DNA of 64,000 bases from Halovenus marina. GTDB lineage: Archaea; Halobacteriota; Halobacteria; Halobacteriales; Haloarculaceae. A program made the position numbers and the translations under genes. Positions within the stretch are counted from its first letter, which is position 1; the number at the start of each line of letters is the position of its first letter. Positions 17,349-26,244 of this stretch are shown here, one piece after another. The notes beneath the pieces were generated by a model. That model ran no database searches. It saw only the letters and a program-made list of their open reading frames with translations, and was not told where the DNA came from. Location: positions 1-64,000 of the forward strand of contig NZ_JBLKNZ010000001.1 in the NCBI RefSeq assembly GCF_051414115.1. Direction: 5' to 3'.

Positions 17349-17529
17349 TCTCTCTGTTACATCGTGCCCGGATACTCGGACGCCGGGTTCGTGACTCGTG
17401 GTGGTGGATCCACTCTTCGGCTTGCACGAACTCAGTCCCGCCACACGCGCCGCAGGACTCGGGCGGTTCGAACTCGCGTTGGCCCGCAGAACACTGGTCG
17501 TTTAGACTCGTGAGCCGACTACGATACAC
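17293..17529 (-). CDS. Possible small zinc-ribbon protein or its remnant
   Basis: A GTG-initiated frame of 78 codons contains REFEPPESCGACGGTEFVQAEEW, which looks like half of a haloarchaeal zinc ribbon. The partner CxxC has only one Cys (DQCSAGQ), as though a residue had been lost. The 3' end runs antisense into the YbjQ gene, and the C-terminal 25 residues are basic and unlike the neighbours. Either a shortened gene whose true end has been lost or a chance frame. Confidence 0.25.
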   Translation of the reverse strand: MYRSRLTSLNDQCSAGQREFEPPESCGACGGTEFVQAEEWIHHHESRTRRPSIRARCNRETIRDEQQSRMRSLPMHPS

Positions 17530-17545
17530 GCTGTGACCAGTCTGC

Positions 17546-18532
17546 TCAGACCCAGTCCTGGCGGCGGAAGTAGACGAGCATTATTCCTGCGAGAATCGCC
17601 ATCCCGATCATCGTCGCCGGATAGCCGTACGTCCAGGAGAGTTCCGGCATCGCGAACTGCGCCCCGGCGAAGTTCATCCCGTAGACTCCGGCGACAAAGG
17701 TGAGCGGGATGAAGATGGTCGCGACGACCGTGAGCGTCTTCATCACCTCGTTTGTCGACTGCGAGACGGCGTTCAGGTAGATGTCTCTCGACCCGCCAGT
17801 GAGATCGCGGTACGTCTCGATCAGGTCGACGACCTGAACGAGGTGGTCGTAGACGTCGCGGAAGTACCGCTCGTTCTGGTCGGCAACTTCTGGAATATCC
17901 CCTCGCGAGAGGTACGACATCGCTTCGCGAGCAGGCCAGGCGACCTTCCGGAACGCGAGCAGATCCCGTCGAACGTCGTTCAGATCTTCGAGCATCTGGG
18001 GGTCCGGCTCGTCGAGGACGCGCTCTTCGACTGCTTCGATGTCGTCTTCGATTTTGTCGAGGAGGTCGAAGTAGTCGTCGACGATGGCGTCCATGATCCG
18101 GTACGCGAGAAAGTCCGTCCCTCTCTGTCCGATTCGCTGGCCGTCTTTTGTCCACTGCGATGCTGTGGGGTCGATAACGTCGATCTCGGTTGTAGACATC
18201 GTGACCAGCCAGTTCTCACCGATGAAGAAGCCAACAGGATGCGTCTGAACTTCCTTGTGAAAGGCGACGTCGTCGCGCTGACTGAGACGTGCAGTCTTCA
18301 TCAACACGAACGTATGCGTGTCGAACCCCTCGGTTTTGGGCCGTGTCTCCTCGTGCAGCACGTCTTCGACAGCCAGCTGATGGATATTGAACCGGTCTCT
18401 GAGGGCGCTCATCTCGAACGGTTCCACGTTGTCCGCGTGGATCCACGTCTCCCCGGGTGTTTCGAGCGCGGTGTCGATGTCGTCGTGACGCTCGACACCG
18501 TCGGCCGTATAGACCATCGCGTGGAGACTCAT
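17546..18532 (-). CDS. corA: CorA-type Mg2+/Co2+ channel
   Basis: 328 residues from the ATG at 18532 (MSLHAMVYT); the longer upstream frame belongs to another gene. The C-terminus has two transmembrane helices with the ion-selectivity motif YGMN between them and a final short positively charged tail, the CorA pentamer signature. The large acidic cytoplasmic funnel contains the long helix around 'DDYFDLLDKIEDDIEAVEERV'. The ATG overlaps the stop of a tiny upstream membrane-protein gene, suggesting coupled translation. Confidence 0.93.
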   Translation of the reverse strand: MSLHAMVYTADGVERHDDIDTALETPGETWIHADNVEPFEMSALRDRFNIHQLAVEDVLHEETRPKTEGFDTHTFVLMKTARLSQRDDVAFHKEVQTHPVGFFIGENWLVTMSTTEIDVIDPTASQWTKDGQRIGQRGTDFLAYRIMDAIVDDYFDLLDKIEDDIEAVEERVLDEPDPQMLEDLNDVRRDLLAFRKVAWPAREAMSYLSRGDIPEVADQNERYFRDVYDHLVQVVDLIETYRDLTGGSRDIYLNAVSQSTNEVMKTLTVVATIFIPLTFVAGVYGMNFAGAQFAMPELSWTYGYPATMIGMAILAGIMLVYFRRQDWV

Positions 18533-18699
18533 ACATCCCTCCGGGCAGTAGATTGCTGTCCGATTGCGACGAGTGCGATGCCGACGATGACCGCGGTGAT
18601 GGAAAACGCCCGCCCGGGATAGGTGACGTAAACCCCGACGACGTACCCGAGAAGTCCCACGAGGGACAGGGCGATTCCCGCGAATGTGCTCCAGTCCAT
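18529..18699 (-). CDS. 56-residue membrane protein coupled to CorA
   Basis: Begins ATG GAC TGG AGC and ends in a TGA that overlaps the CorA ATG (ATGA). The product has two predicted transmembrane helices (about 6-27 and 32-48), a short loop with Tyr-Pro-Gly-Arg, and a basic tail ARRDV that predicts an inside C-terminus. No family is recognised. The four-base overlap, clean start and hydrophobic pattern argue for a real gene. It could assist CorA insertion or gating, but that is inference. Confidence 0.7.
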   Translation of the reverse strand: MDWSTFAGIALSLVGLLGYVVGVYVTYPGRAFSITAVIVGIALVAIGQQSTARRDV

Positions 18700-18732
18700 A
18701 TTGTATGTGAAATAGCATTTGGTAAATAAGGG

Positions 18733-18933
18733 CGTATGGTCCCGAGAAACTGGCGTACTAGCGCGTCAATAGCGCGCGGCGGGATCCGATGCTCTCCAAG
18801 CGGCGACTGTGTACTGAGCGTGCTGGTCTCAGCTCTGCCGTACTGTTCTGTATAGCGTAATATGATTTATTGTCCGTGACACACACCCGCGGCTCGCTGA
18901 CTACAGTCCCGCTCAGTCCCGTGATTTCGCGTC
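18733..18933. other. Intergenic, nothing coding seen
   Basis: About 200 bases between the 5' end of the corA operon and the 3' end of rio2. An AT-rich patch (GTAATATGATTTATTG, 18858-18873) is present but no gene needs a promoter there on either strand. No clear hairpin terminator is visible. Confidence 0.5.
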
Positions 18934-19839
18934 TCAGACTTCGGCGGCAGCAAGTGACTCGAATTCGCCGGTCACGATAGCCTCGACGAGGCGGTCGAGC
19001 GAGACGTCGATCCGACCGGGATACTTGCGCTCGAAGTAGCCGAGGATATTTTCGAGGTCACGCTCCAGCAACTCCCGGCTGTTCTCGTGCTCGACGGGAA
19101 CAGCCTGTGGCCAGTCGAAGATGGTTACGCCGTCGGTGTCGACGAAGATGTTGTACTCGCTCATGTCGGCGTGGACGTAGCCTTCGCTGTAGGCAGTCGC
19201 GACCTCTTCGAGGATCAGTTCGCACACGCCGCGAACCTGCTCGGGTTCGAGTTTCGTTCGGGCTAGTTCGACGCCGTCGAGGCGCTCCATCACGAGTGCG
19301 TGGCGGTTCTGGTCGACCGGCTGTGGAACCGAAACCGCCGGATATAGCGCTTCTAGTGCCTCGTACTCCCGCTCTGCGGCCTTCCGGGCAGTGTAGAGCC
19401 ACGAGACGTGTTCCTTCTCGGCGGTGTACTCGCGTTCGCGGTTGACCTCCCGAAACTCCGTGAACCCCTCGCGGTGAAACTTCAGGGCAAGGGGTTTGTA
19501 CGAGCGAACCTCGTAGACGTCGCTCTCCTTGCCGACGCCCAGGGGCGCGCCCATGCCTTCCAGCGTTTCGCGTTCCGCGAAGGTGTGCAAGGCGAGCGCG
19601 TCGTACCCCTCGAAGGTGAGCCGATAGCCCTCGTACTGGATCGTCTTCCGTTCGAGCAGGTCACGCGTCTCACACCGGTCGAGTCGGTAGTCGACCTCCT
19701 CGGTTGTCAGCCGCGAAAACTCCGGAATCTTCTCGCGAGCGACCCACTCCGAGAAGCGCATCCCCTGTTCGAGGCCCGACAGCAGATGAAAGTCCTCGGC
19801 CTCCAGGTCCGCCATCTCGCTCGCGACGTTGTCCACCAT
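18934..19839 (-). CDS. rio2: Rio2 serine/threonine kinase/ATPase
   Basis: 301 residues from the ATG giving MVDNVASEMADLEAEDF; the extra 41 codons upstream are not family-like. An N-terminal winged helix (about 1-90) is followed by the RIO core: glycine loop GVGKESDVYE (101-110), Lys 120, catalytic YVHADMSEYN with Asp 225 and Asn 230, and metal Asp 242 in FDWPQ. Rio2 acts in late small-subunit ribosome maturation. The divergent HEAT gene begins 160 bp away. Confidence 0.94.
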   Translation of the reverse strand: MVDNVASEMADLEAEDFHLLSGLEQGMRFSEWVAREKIPEFSRLTTEEVDYRLDRCETRDLLERKTIQYEGYRLTFEGYDALALHTFAERETLEGMGAPLGVGKESDVYEVRSYKPLALKFHREGFTEFREVNREREYTAEKEHVSWLYTARKAAEREYEALEALYPAVSVPQPVDQNRHALVMERLDGVELARTKLEPEQVRGVCELILEEVATAYSEGYVHADMSEYNIFVDTDGVTIFDWPQAVPVEHENSRELLERDLENILGYFERKYPGRIDVSLDRLVEAIVTGEFESLAAAEV

Positions 19840-19999
19840 ACCACGTCGTAGTCGGTCGATTCGTATAAGCCCAGCGCGTTCTGGATCGCCTCCGGTATAT
19901 TCTATGTCGCTATACAAAATACACACTCGGACGACCGGCGTCGACTCCTCACACGGAACCACCGGATTGAAGCGGTTGGTCGCAAAATACCTCCCGTCG

Positions 20000-21004
20000 A
20001 TGACTGACTCGGGCCAGCAGCCGTCGCCGGACCGCCTGACCGACCGCCTCGAAGCGGGAGATCACGAGGGGGTAATGACGTGTCTCGACCGGTTGGACGC
20101 GGCCGATGCCGAGACGCGCAAGCGCGTGCTCCAGGCAAGTCGGGATCTGGCCACGGAGCACCCGAGCGCCTTCGAGGGCCTCAGTCCCTCGTTTGTACCG
20201 TTCCTGACTGACGACGACCGGGCAGTCAGGCTGACGGCTGCCAAATTGTTCGTTACGCTGGCCCAGACAGCGCCCGCGACTGTCGTGCCGGTGGTCGATT
20301 CGCTCGCCGAGCGACTGGCCGACGCCGAGGAGTTCTACTACGTCCGGGCGCGGTGTGCCGAAGCGCTCGGCTACGTCGCGGTCGAATCGCCCGCGGACGT
20401 CACCGATCCGGAGACGCTTGCTGACCTTCGCATCGGGCTGGAGTTCGACGAACCCGAGGTCAAGCAGAAACTCGCGAAGGCGCTGGCACACGTCGCGCTG
20501 GGCGACCCGAGCCGACTCCGCCATCACGTTTCGTCGCTGGCCGAACACGTAGACGACGAGAACGAACTCATCCGGTATCACCTCTGTACGGCGATTGTGG
20601 TGGTCGGCTGTGAACGCCCCGAGAAAGTGGCCGGCGCGACGGATGCACTACAGGAGTGCCTGACCGACGAGAACCCCTACGTGCAGGGGCGGGCGGCGGA
20701 GGCGCTCGGCCTGCTCGCGGCGTCGGACACCGGTGTCGGGGCGGATCTCGATCTGGATGGCGTCACGGACGAGAACTCACCGACTTTCCTGACCGACCGC
20801 GTCCGGTTCTGTCGGCAGCGACTTGGCACGGCGCGGTCCGGGACAGCGACCGACGGCGTCGGCACGATCGAGTCGGTCTGGGACGGGACCGAGGACGTGG
20901 TCGCAGAGATGCTTTCCTCCGACGAGGATGAGTGCCCACACTGCGGACTGGATCTTTCCGACACCGACCTCCCGATGTGCCCGCGTTGCGGGATCCCTCG
21001 CTAA
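20000..21004 (+). CDS. HEAT-repeat protein with C-terminal zinc ribbon
   Basis: 334 residues starting MTDSGQQPSPDRLTDRL. Residues about 10-250 are helical HEAT-type repeats (units such as DDRAVRLTAAKLFVTLAQ, EEFYYVRARCAEALGYVA, DENPYVQGRAAEALGLLA). The final 25 residues form a zinc ribbon C-P-H-C-x(10)-C-P-R-C. Such scaffolds bind protein partners. A partner is not visible here. The frame extends upstream but the ATG at 20000 gives the best start and lies in the divergent promoter region shared with rio2. Confidence 0.85.
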   Translation: MTDSGQQPSPDRLTDRLEAGDHEGVMTCLDRLDAADAETRKRVLQASRDLATEHPSAFEGLSPSFVPFLTDDDRAVRLTAAKLFVTLAQTAPATVVPVVDSLAERLADAEEFYYVRARCAEALGYVAVESPADVTDPETLADLRIGLEFDEPEVKQKLAKALAHVALGDPSRLRHHVSSLAEHVDDENELIRYHLCTAIVVVGCERPEKVAGATDALQECLTDENPYVQGRAAEALGLLAASDTGVGADLDLDGVTDENSPTFLTDRVRFCRQRLGTARSGTATDGVGTIESVWDGTEDVVAEMLSSDEDECPHCGLDLSDTDLPMCPRCGIPR

Positions 21005-21058
21005 TTTTTGGCTTGCCTAAAACTTGGAACTGTTTTGTATTTTTAGGTGGGACTAAAA
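21005..21058 (+). promoter_or_regulatory. Two DtxR/SirR-type iron boxes
   Basis: Two 18-bp sites match the pattern TTTTAGGNNNNCCTAAAA with one mismatch each: 21005-21022 (TTTTTGGCTTGCCTAAAA) and 21041-21058 (TTTTAGGTGGGACTAAAA). Their centres are 36 bp apart. This palindrome type is bound by DtxR-family iron regulators in haloarchaea. The boxes sit directly before a truncated lipoprotein gene of the kind such regulators control. Confidence 0.72.
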
Positions 21059-21061
21059 TAT

Positions 21062-21163
21062 ATGGCAGGCGATTCCAGCCAACAGGAGGCACCGACACGC
21101 AGGGAGTCTCTGAAATACGGCGGCGCAGTGGTCGGCGGCGGGCTACTCGCTCGCTGTCTCTGA
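21062..21163 (+). pseudogene. Truncated iron-siderophore-type substrate-binding lipoprotein (signal peptide only)
   Basis: A 33-residue frame encodes TRRESLKYGGAVVGGGLLARC followed by Leu and a stop. It matches the Tat signal and lipobox of haloarchaeal iron/siderophore ABC-transporter binding proteins (usually ending LLAGC), but the whole mature domain is missing. The downstream 105 bp contain no continuation in any frame that I can recognise. With two iron boxes in front, this is most simply the remnant of a deleted iron-uptake gene. Confidence 0.65.
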
Positions 21164-21268
21164 TTCGATGCCACGCCCCCTGAAACGAAGGGCGGATCGC
21201 GATCCTACTCCGATATTGGGGTCGTTCCCACGAACAGATTTTTACCCCCATCGCTCCCAGTGAGACGA

Positions 21269-22018
21269 ATGACAGAGACTGACAGGCGCGTGGCCGTCGT
21301 CACGGGTGGCGCACGCGGAATCGGCGCGGCTATCGCAGAGCGACTGGCCGAGGGCGGCGACCGAGTCGTCCTCTGGGACTACGACGAGGAGGCTGCCGAG
21401 GAGCGCGTGGAATCGCTCCGGGAATCCGGACACGCCGCAGACTACGAACGCGTCGACGTGAGCGACCCCGACGCCGTCGAGCGAGCCACCGAGAGCACGG
21501 TGGCGTCGTTCGACCGCATCGACGTGCTCGTCAACAACGCGGGCATCGCCGGAACGTCCGTTCCGCTGTGGGAACAGAGCGTCGAGGACTGGCAGGACGT
21601 GATCGACATCGACCTGACCGGTGTCTTCCTGTGTTGTAAGTACGTCGTTCCCGTGATGCGCGACCACGGCTGGGGTCGGATCGTCAACATCGCCTCCATC
21701 GCTGGCAAGGAGGGGAATCCGCTGGCTGCGCCCTACTCGACGGCGAAGGCGGGCGTGATCGGGCTGACGAAATCGCTCGGGAAGGAACTAGCAGACGACG
21801 ACGTGCTGGTCAACTGCGTCACTCCTGCAGTCATCGAAACCGAGATTCTCGAACAGGTCAGCGAGGAGCATCTGGAGTACATGCTCGAAAAGATTCCACT
21901 CGACCGCCCGGGCCAGCCAGAGGAAGTCGCGGCGATGGTCGACTGGCTCTGCTCGGCGGAGTGTTCCTTTTCGACTGGGGCTGTCTTCGACATCAGCGGC
22001 GGGCGAGCGACCTACTGA
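21269..22018 (+). CDS. Short-chain dehydrogenase/reductase, FabG-like
   Basis: 249 residues from ATG 21269. GGARGIGAA is the NADP-binding motif, NNAG the structural motif, IASIAG supplies the catalytic Ser, and YSTAKAG the Tyr/Lys pair. The pattern is that of 3-oxoacyl-ACP/CoA reductases, but SDR specificity cannot be read reliably. The 3' end overlaps the convergent ParA-like gene by seven bases. Confidence 0.9.
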   Translation: MTETDRRVAVVTGGARGIGAAIAERLAEGGDRVVLWDYDEEAAEERVESLRESGHAADYERVDVSDPDAVERATESTVASFDRIDVLVNNAGIAGTSVPLWEQSVEDWQDVIDIDLTGVFLCCKYVVPVMRDHGWGRIVNIASIAGKEGNPLAAPYSTAKAGVIGLTKSLGKELADDDVLVNCVTPAVIETEILEQVSEEHLEYMLEKIPLDRPGQPEEVAAMVDWLCSAECSFSTGAVFDISGGRATY

Positions 22019-22764
22019 CCGTCGGCAGTATCAGTCACTCGGCTAAAGAGTCCGCCGCCGTCGTCGTCCGTAGCGTCGATGTCAACCGACACCCCGAGCG
22101 TCGCGTCGACGATGTCGGCGACTGCCGCGGGGAACGCACCATCCGCCGCGAGACAGACTGGCTCGTCTCGGGGGGCTGTCTCCGCACTGTCCGGGACGGT
22201 CACGTCCGCGTCGGTGAACTCCTCGTCCCCTCGGTTCGCGACGACCACATCTGCAGAGACGCCGACATCTGCGAACCGCTCGCGGAGCCGTGCGAGCGCG
22301 TCTCTGCCGCGTGTATCCCCCGGCACGACGGTTGCGATTCGGTCGGCCACGTTGACCGCGGCCAGCGCCTGATTCGAGCACACCGGCGGCGTGTCGAGGA
22401 GTACGACGTCGTGTGAGAGCGACGCGGCCGCGAACTGCTGTTCGAGGCGACTCGCCGCGCCCGCCGTCTGTGCCCGGGCGACCCGCTCGAAGGGGCCGCG
22501 CGCTGGACACAGCGACAATCGTCCCGGCGTCTCGTAGGGTTCGTACAGCGATGCTTCGAGTTCCGCCTCGCCAGTCGCGAGCGCCGTCACGTCCGCATCG
22601 ATCGGTTCGTCGACGTACGAACTCAACCCCTGGGTCGCAAACGCCATCTCGAATATCGCCACGTCCTGCCCGGCCCGAGCGAGCAGCGCCCCACACTCGA
22701 CTGTGAGTCGCGTCGTTCCGACCCCGCCTGCCGCCCCGACGAACGCCACCGTTCGCGTTGACAT
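22012..22764 (-). CDS. ParA/MinD-like P-loop protein with altered Walker A
   Basis: 250 residues. The fold of a MinD/ParA ATPase is clear: VAFVGAAGGVGTTRLT at 6-21, a Walker B-like VVLLDTPP, and CSNQALAAVNVADRI after it. The P-loop lacks both the signature Lys near the start and the usual Lys before Thr (GGVGTT rather than GGVGKT), so nucleotide hydrolysis may be weak or absent. Cytoplasmic and peripheral-membrane positioning roles are typical of the family. No ParB partner is nearby. Confidence 0.85.
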   Translation of the reverse strand: MSTRTVAFVGAAGGVGTTRLTVECGALLARAGQDVAIFEMAFATQGLSSYVDEPIDADVTALATGEAELEASLYEPYETPGRLSLCPARGPFERVARAQTAGAASRLEQQFAAASLSHDVVLLDTPPVCSNQALAAVNVADRIATVVPGDTRGRDALARLRERFADVGVSADVVVANRGDEEFTDADVTVPDSAETAPRDEPVCLAADGAFPAAVADIVDATLGVSVDIDATDDDGGGLFSRVTDTADGQ

Positions 22765-22809
22765 ATGTGCCCGTGGTGCGCTCTCGGATAAAAACGTTCA
22801 CGCTACGCG

Positions 22810-23814
22810 TCACCACTCGATGAGCACGCCCATCGCGTCCGAGCGGTCCGCGAGGAGCGTCTCGTACATCTCGCTCGCGCCAGCGACGTCGACGCGGTGG
22901 CTGACGAGGTGTTCGACCGCGAGTTCGCCGCCGGCGACGAGGTCGAAAAAGAGTTCGGCGTGTCTGTGCTGTGTCCAGGGGTTCTCCGGCGTCGCCACGG
23001 ATGGATGAGACTGGTTGTGTGCGCCGATGATCCGGTAGCTCGGCTCGTTGCAGTGGTCGTGGAAGTCGAAGGTAGTCTCTCCGCGCGGACTGCTCAGGAC
23101 GACCAGCCGACCCTGATCTCTGAGCACGTCGAGTTCGTCGGTGACCGCGTCCGGGTTGCCGGTCACCTCGAAGACGACGTCGGCCAGCCGACCGTGTGCC
23201 ACCTCGCGGACGGCCGTCTCCGGGTCCGTGCGGGTCGGATCGACCGTTTCGACTGCGGAGCCCTCGGGAACGTACGCGTGTCGACTCGGCGCAAGATCCG
23301 CGGCGATAACCGGCCGCGCTCCGGCGACCCGACAGCACTGTACGGCGATCTGCCCAAGCAGACCGAGGCCGTAGACTACCGCCGTCTCGCCCCACGTGAG
23401 CGAACTCCGACGGACGCCGTTCATCACGATCTCAGCGATCGTGAAAAACGCCGCCTGGTCCGTGGTGATGCCCTCGGGGACCGGTCGACAGTCGTCGGCG
23501 CTCTCGACGGTGTATTCGGCGTGTGGGCCGTAGGTGCCGACGCGCTGGCCGACCTCGATGCTCGTCACGTCGTCGCCGGTGTCGACGACCTCGCCGACGT
23601 TGTTGTATCCCGGTTCGAAGGGGTATGCGGCGTACTCGTCCCAGTAGGACCCGTCGGGATACTCGCCGGACAGAATCGTCAGTTCCGTGCCCGTGCTGAC
23701 CAGCGTTCGCTCGGTCTCGATCAGCACCTCGTCGGCATCCGGGGCGGGCCGCTCCCGGTCTTCGATCATCACCGATCGGGGCTCGTCGAATACGATCGTC
23801 TCGTTGGACACCAT
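22810..23814 (-). CDS. Zinc-type medium-chain alcohol dehydrogenase/reductase
   Basis: 334 residues. GroES-like N-terminal half and Rossmann C-terminal half with VVYGLGLLGQIAVQCCRVAGA as the nucleotide-binding motif. The usual zinc-binding Cys-x-His catalytic residues are not obvious in the N-terminal half (STGTELTILSG replaces the typical CGTD region), so it may be a zinc-free member resembling bacteriochlorophyllide/sorbitol-type dehydrogenases. Starts 46 bp beyond the ParA-like gene. Substrate unknown. Confidence 0.85.
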   Translation of the reverse strand: MVSNETIVFDEPRSVMIEDRERPAPDADEVLIETERTLVSTGTELTILSGEYPDGSYWDEYAAYPFEPGYNNVGEVVDTGDDVTSIEVGQRVGTYGPHAEYTVESADDCRPVPEGITTDQAAFFTIAEIVMNGVRRSSLTWGETAVVYGLGLLGQIAVQCCRVAGARPVIAADLAPSRHAYVPEGSAVETVDPTRTDPETAVREVAHGRLADVVFEVTGNPDAVTDELDVLRDQGRLVVLSSPRGETTFDFHDHCNEPSYRIIGAHNQSHPSVATPENPWTQHRHAELFFDLVAGGELAVEHLVSHRVDVAGASEMYETLLADRSDAMGVLIEW

Positions 23815-23988
23815 CGTTCTGTGGACCCACGACCCATATATCCTTTATTTCTCCGCCCGGTTGAAACCGAACTCAGCCCCGGTCCACACCCGGACGGAGC
23901 GCCCGACGCCCGGCGGTTCTGTCAATCCCAAATACGAATTACGCATACGGGAGCAGACCTTTTTGTATCTGCCAGCGGTAGGTGTCCC

Positions 23989-26244
23989 ATGGGACTAGAC
24001 GAGGACGCGCTTGAGTATCACCGCGCGGACCCTCCTGGAAAGATCGAGATTTCGACGACCAAATCGACGAGTACACAGCGTGACCTCAGTCTGGCGTACT
24101 CGCCCGGCGTGGCCGCGCCGTGTCGCGCAATTCACGACAACCCCGAACAGGCCTACACGTACACGGCCAAGGGGAACCTCGTCGGGGTCGTCTCCAACGG
24201 CAGTGCCGTGCTCGGTCTGGGTGACATCGGCCCGGAGGCCTCAAAGCCCGTGATGGAGGGCAAGGGCGTGCTGTTCAAGCGATTTGCCGACATCGACGTG
24301 TTCGACATTGAACTCGACCACGACGACCCCGAGTCGATGGTACAGTCGATCGCCGCGATGGAACCGACCTTCGGCGGAATCAATCTGGAGGACATCAAGG
24401 CGCCGGAGTGTTTCGAGATCGAACAGCGCTTGCGGGATAAGCTGTCGATCCCCATCTTTCACGACGACCAGCACGGGACGGCGATCATCTCCGGCGCGGC
24501 ACTCCTGAACGCCATCGAAATCGCCAAGAAGGACATCGAAGACGTGGAGGTCGTCTTCTCCGGTGCGGGCGCAAGCGCCATCGCCAGTGCCCGCTTCTAC
24601 GTGTCGCTGGGCGTCGACCCCGAGAACATCGTCATGTGTGACTCCGGCGGGATCATCACAGAGCGTCGTGTCGAGGCGGGTGAGATAAACGAGTTCAAGC
24701 AGGAGTTCGCTCGCGACATCCCCGACGGCGACCTCGCCGATGCGATGGACGGAACGGACGTGTTCGTCGGTCTCTCTATTGGCGGTATCGTCGACCAGGA
24801 GATGGTTCGGTCGATGGACGACAACCCCATCGTGTTCGCGATGGCAAACCCCGACCCCGAGATCGATTACCACGAGGCAAAGGAGGCCCGCGACGACACC
24901 GTCATCGTCGCTACTGGTCGCTCTGACTACCCCAATCAGGTCAACAACGTCCTCGGCTTCCCCTTCATCTTCCGGGGTGCGCTCGATGCTCGTGCGACTG
25001 AGATCAACGAGGAGATGAAAGTCGCCGCCGCCGAAGCGCTCGCGAAACTCGCTCGCGAGGACGTGCCCGATGCGGTCGTCAAGGCCTACGACGACCAGCC
25101 ACTCCAGTTCGGTCCCGAGTACATCATCCCGAAGCCCCTCGACCAGCGCGTGCTGTTCGAGGTCGCGCCCGCAGTCGCGGAGGCGGCGATCGAAAGCGGG
25201 GCCGCCCGTCAGGAGTTCAACCTCTCCGAGTACGTCGAACGCCTCGAAGCCCGACTCGGCAAGTCCCGCGAGATGATGCGGGTCGTGCTGAACAAGGCAA
25301 AGAGCGACCCAAAGCGGGTCGTGCTCGGCGCAGGCGAAGACGAGAAGATGATCCGCGCGGCCTACCAGCTCGTCGACCAGGGGATCGCAGAGCCGGTACT
25401 CATCGGTGACGAGGAGACGATTCAGGAGCGAAGCAGGCGACTCGGGCTGTACTTCGACCCGGAGATCGTCGACCCGGAGGCCAACGACTACGACAAGTAC
25501 GTCGACCGGCTGTACGAACTCCGCAAGCGCAAGGGGGTCACCCGCCGCGAGGCCGAGGAACTCATTACCGACGGCAACTACCTCGGCAGCGTGATGGTGG
25601 AGATGGGCGACGCCGACGCCATGCTCACCGGACTGATGCACCACTACCCCTCTGCGTTGCGCCCACCGCTTCAGGTCGTCGGAACCGCAGACGACGCCGA
25701 GTACGCGGCTGGCGTCTACATGCTCACGTTCAAGAATCGCGTGATCTTCTGTGCGGACGCGACTGTCAATCAGCTCACCGACGAGGATATCCTCGAGGAG
25801 GTTACCCGTCACACGGCCGACCTCGCACAGCGATTCAACGTCGAACCGCGGGCAGCACTGCTCTCGTACTCGAACTTCGGCAGCGTCGACAACAAGCACA
25901 CGGCGCAGGCCCGCACTGCCGCACAGCGACTCCAAAACGACGACTCGGTCGACTTCCCGGTCGACGGCGAGATGCAGGCAGACACCGCGCTCGTCGAGGA
26001 CATTCTCTCCGACACCTACGACTTTGCGGAACTCGACGAGCCAGCAAACGTCCTCATCTTCCCGGATCTCGACGCCGGAAACATCGGCTACAAACTTCTC
26101 CAGCGTCTCGGCGGCGCGGAGGCCATCGGCCCGATGCTCGTCGGGATGGACAAGCCCGTCCACGTCCTCCAGCGCGGTGACGAGGTCAAAGACATCGTCA
26201 ATCTCGCGAGCGTCGCCGTCGTCGACGCACAGGAAGAAGACTAG
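23989..26244 (+). CDS. maeB: Malic enzyme with C-terminal phosphotransacetylase-like domain
   Basis: 751 residues, normal for MaeB. Oxidatively decarboxylates malate to pyruvate with NADP. Residues 1-420 are the malic enzyme: AYSPGVA (36-42), GKG with the Lys at 92, DDQHGTA (159-165), and NAD(P) motif GAGASA (192-197). Residues about 430-751 resemble phosphate acetyltransferase (VVLGAGEDEKMIRAA, SVMVEMGDADAMLTG, LIFPDLDAGNIGYKL) and usually serve regulation. The ATG at 23989 gives MGLDEDALEYHR. The frame upstream is only antisense to the dehydrogenase gene. Confidence 0.95.
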   Translation: MGLDEDALEYHRADPPGKIEISTTKSTSTQRDLSLAYSPGVAAPCRAIHDNPEQAYTYTAKGNLVGVVSNGSAVLGLGDIGPEASKPVMEGKGVLFKRFADIDVFDIELDHDDPESMVQSIAAMEPTFGGINLEDIKAPECFEIEQRLRDKLSIPIFHDDQHGTAIISGAALLNAIEIAKKDIEDVEVVFSGAGASAIASARFYVSLGVDPENIVMCDSGGIITERRVEAGEINEFKQEFARDIPDGDLADAMDGTDVFVGLSIGGIVDQEMVRSMDDNPIVFAMANPDPEIDYHEAKEARDDTVIVATGRSDYPNQVNNVLGFPFIFRGALDARATEINEEMKVAAAEALAKLAREDVPDAVVKAYDDQPLQFGPEYIIPKPLDQRVLFEVAPAVAEAAIESGAARQEFNLSEYVERLEARLGKSREMMRVVLNKAKSDPKRVVLGAGEDEKMIRAAYQLVDQGIAEPVLIGDEETIQERSRRLGLYFDPEIVDPEANDYDKYVDRLYELRKRKGVTRREAEELITDGNYLGSVMVEMGDADAMLTGLMHHYPSALRPPLQVVGTADDAEYAAGVYMLTFKNRVIFCADATVNQLTDEDILEEVTRHTADLAQRFNVEPRAALLSYSNFGSVDNKHTAQARTAAQRLQNDDSVDFPVDGEMQADTALVEDILSDTYDFAELDEPANVLIFPDLDAGNIGYKLLQRLGGAEAIGPMLVGMDKPVHVLQRGDEVKDIVNLASVAVVDAQEED

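Noticed and set aside
22897..23988. Long open extension upstream of the malic enzyme in the same frame
   Set aside because: It is antisense to the medium-chain dehydrogenase gene; MaeB homologs begin at MGLDEDALEYHR.
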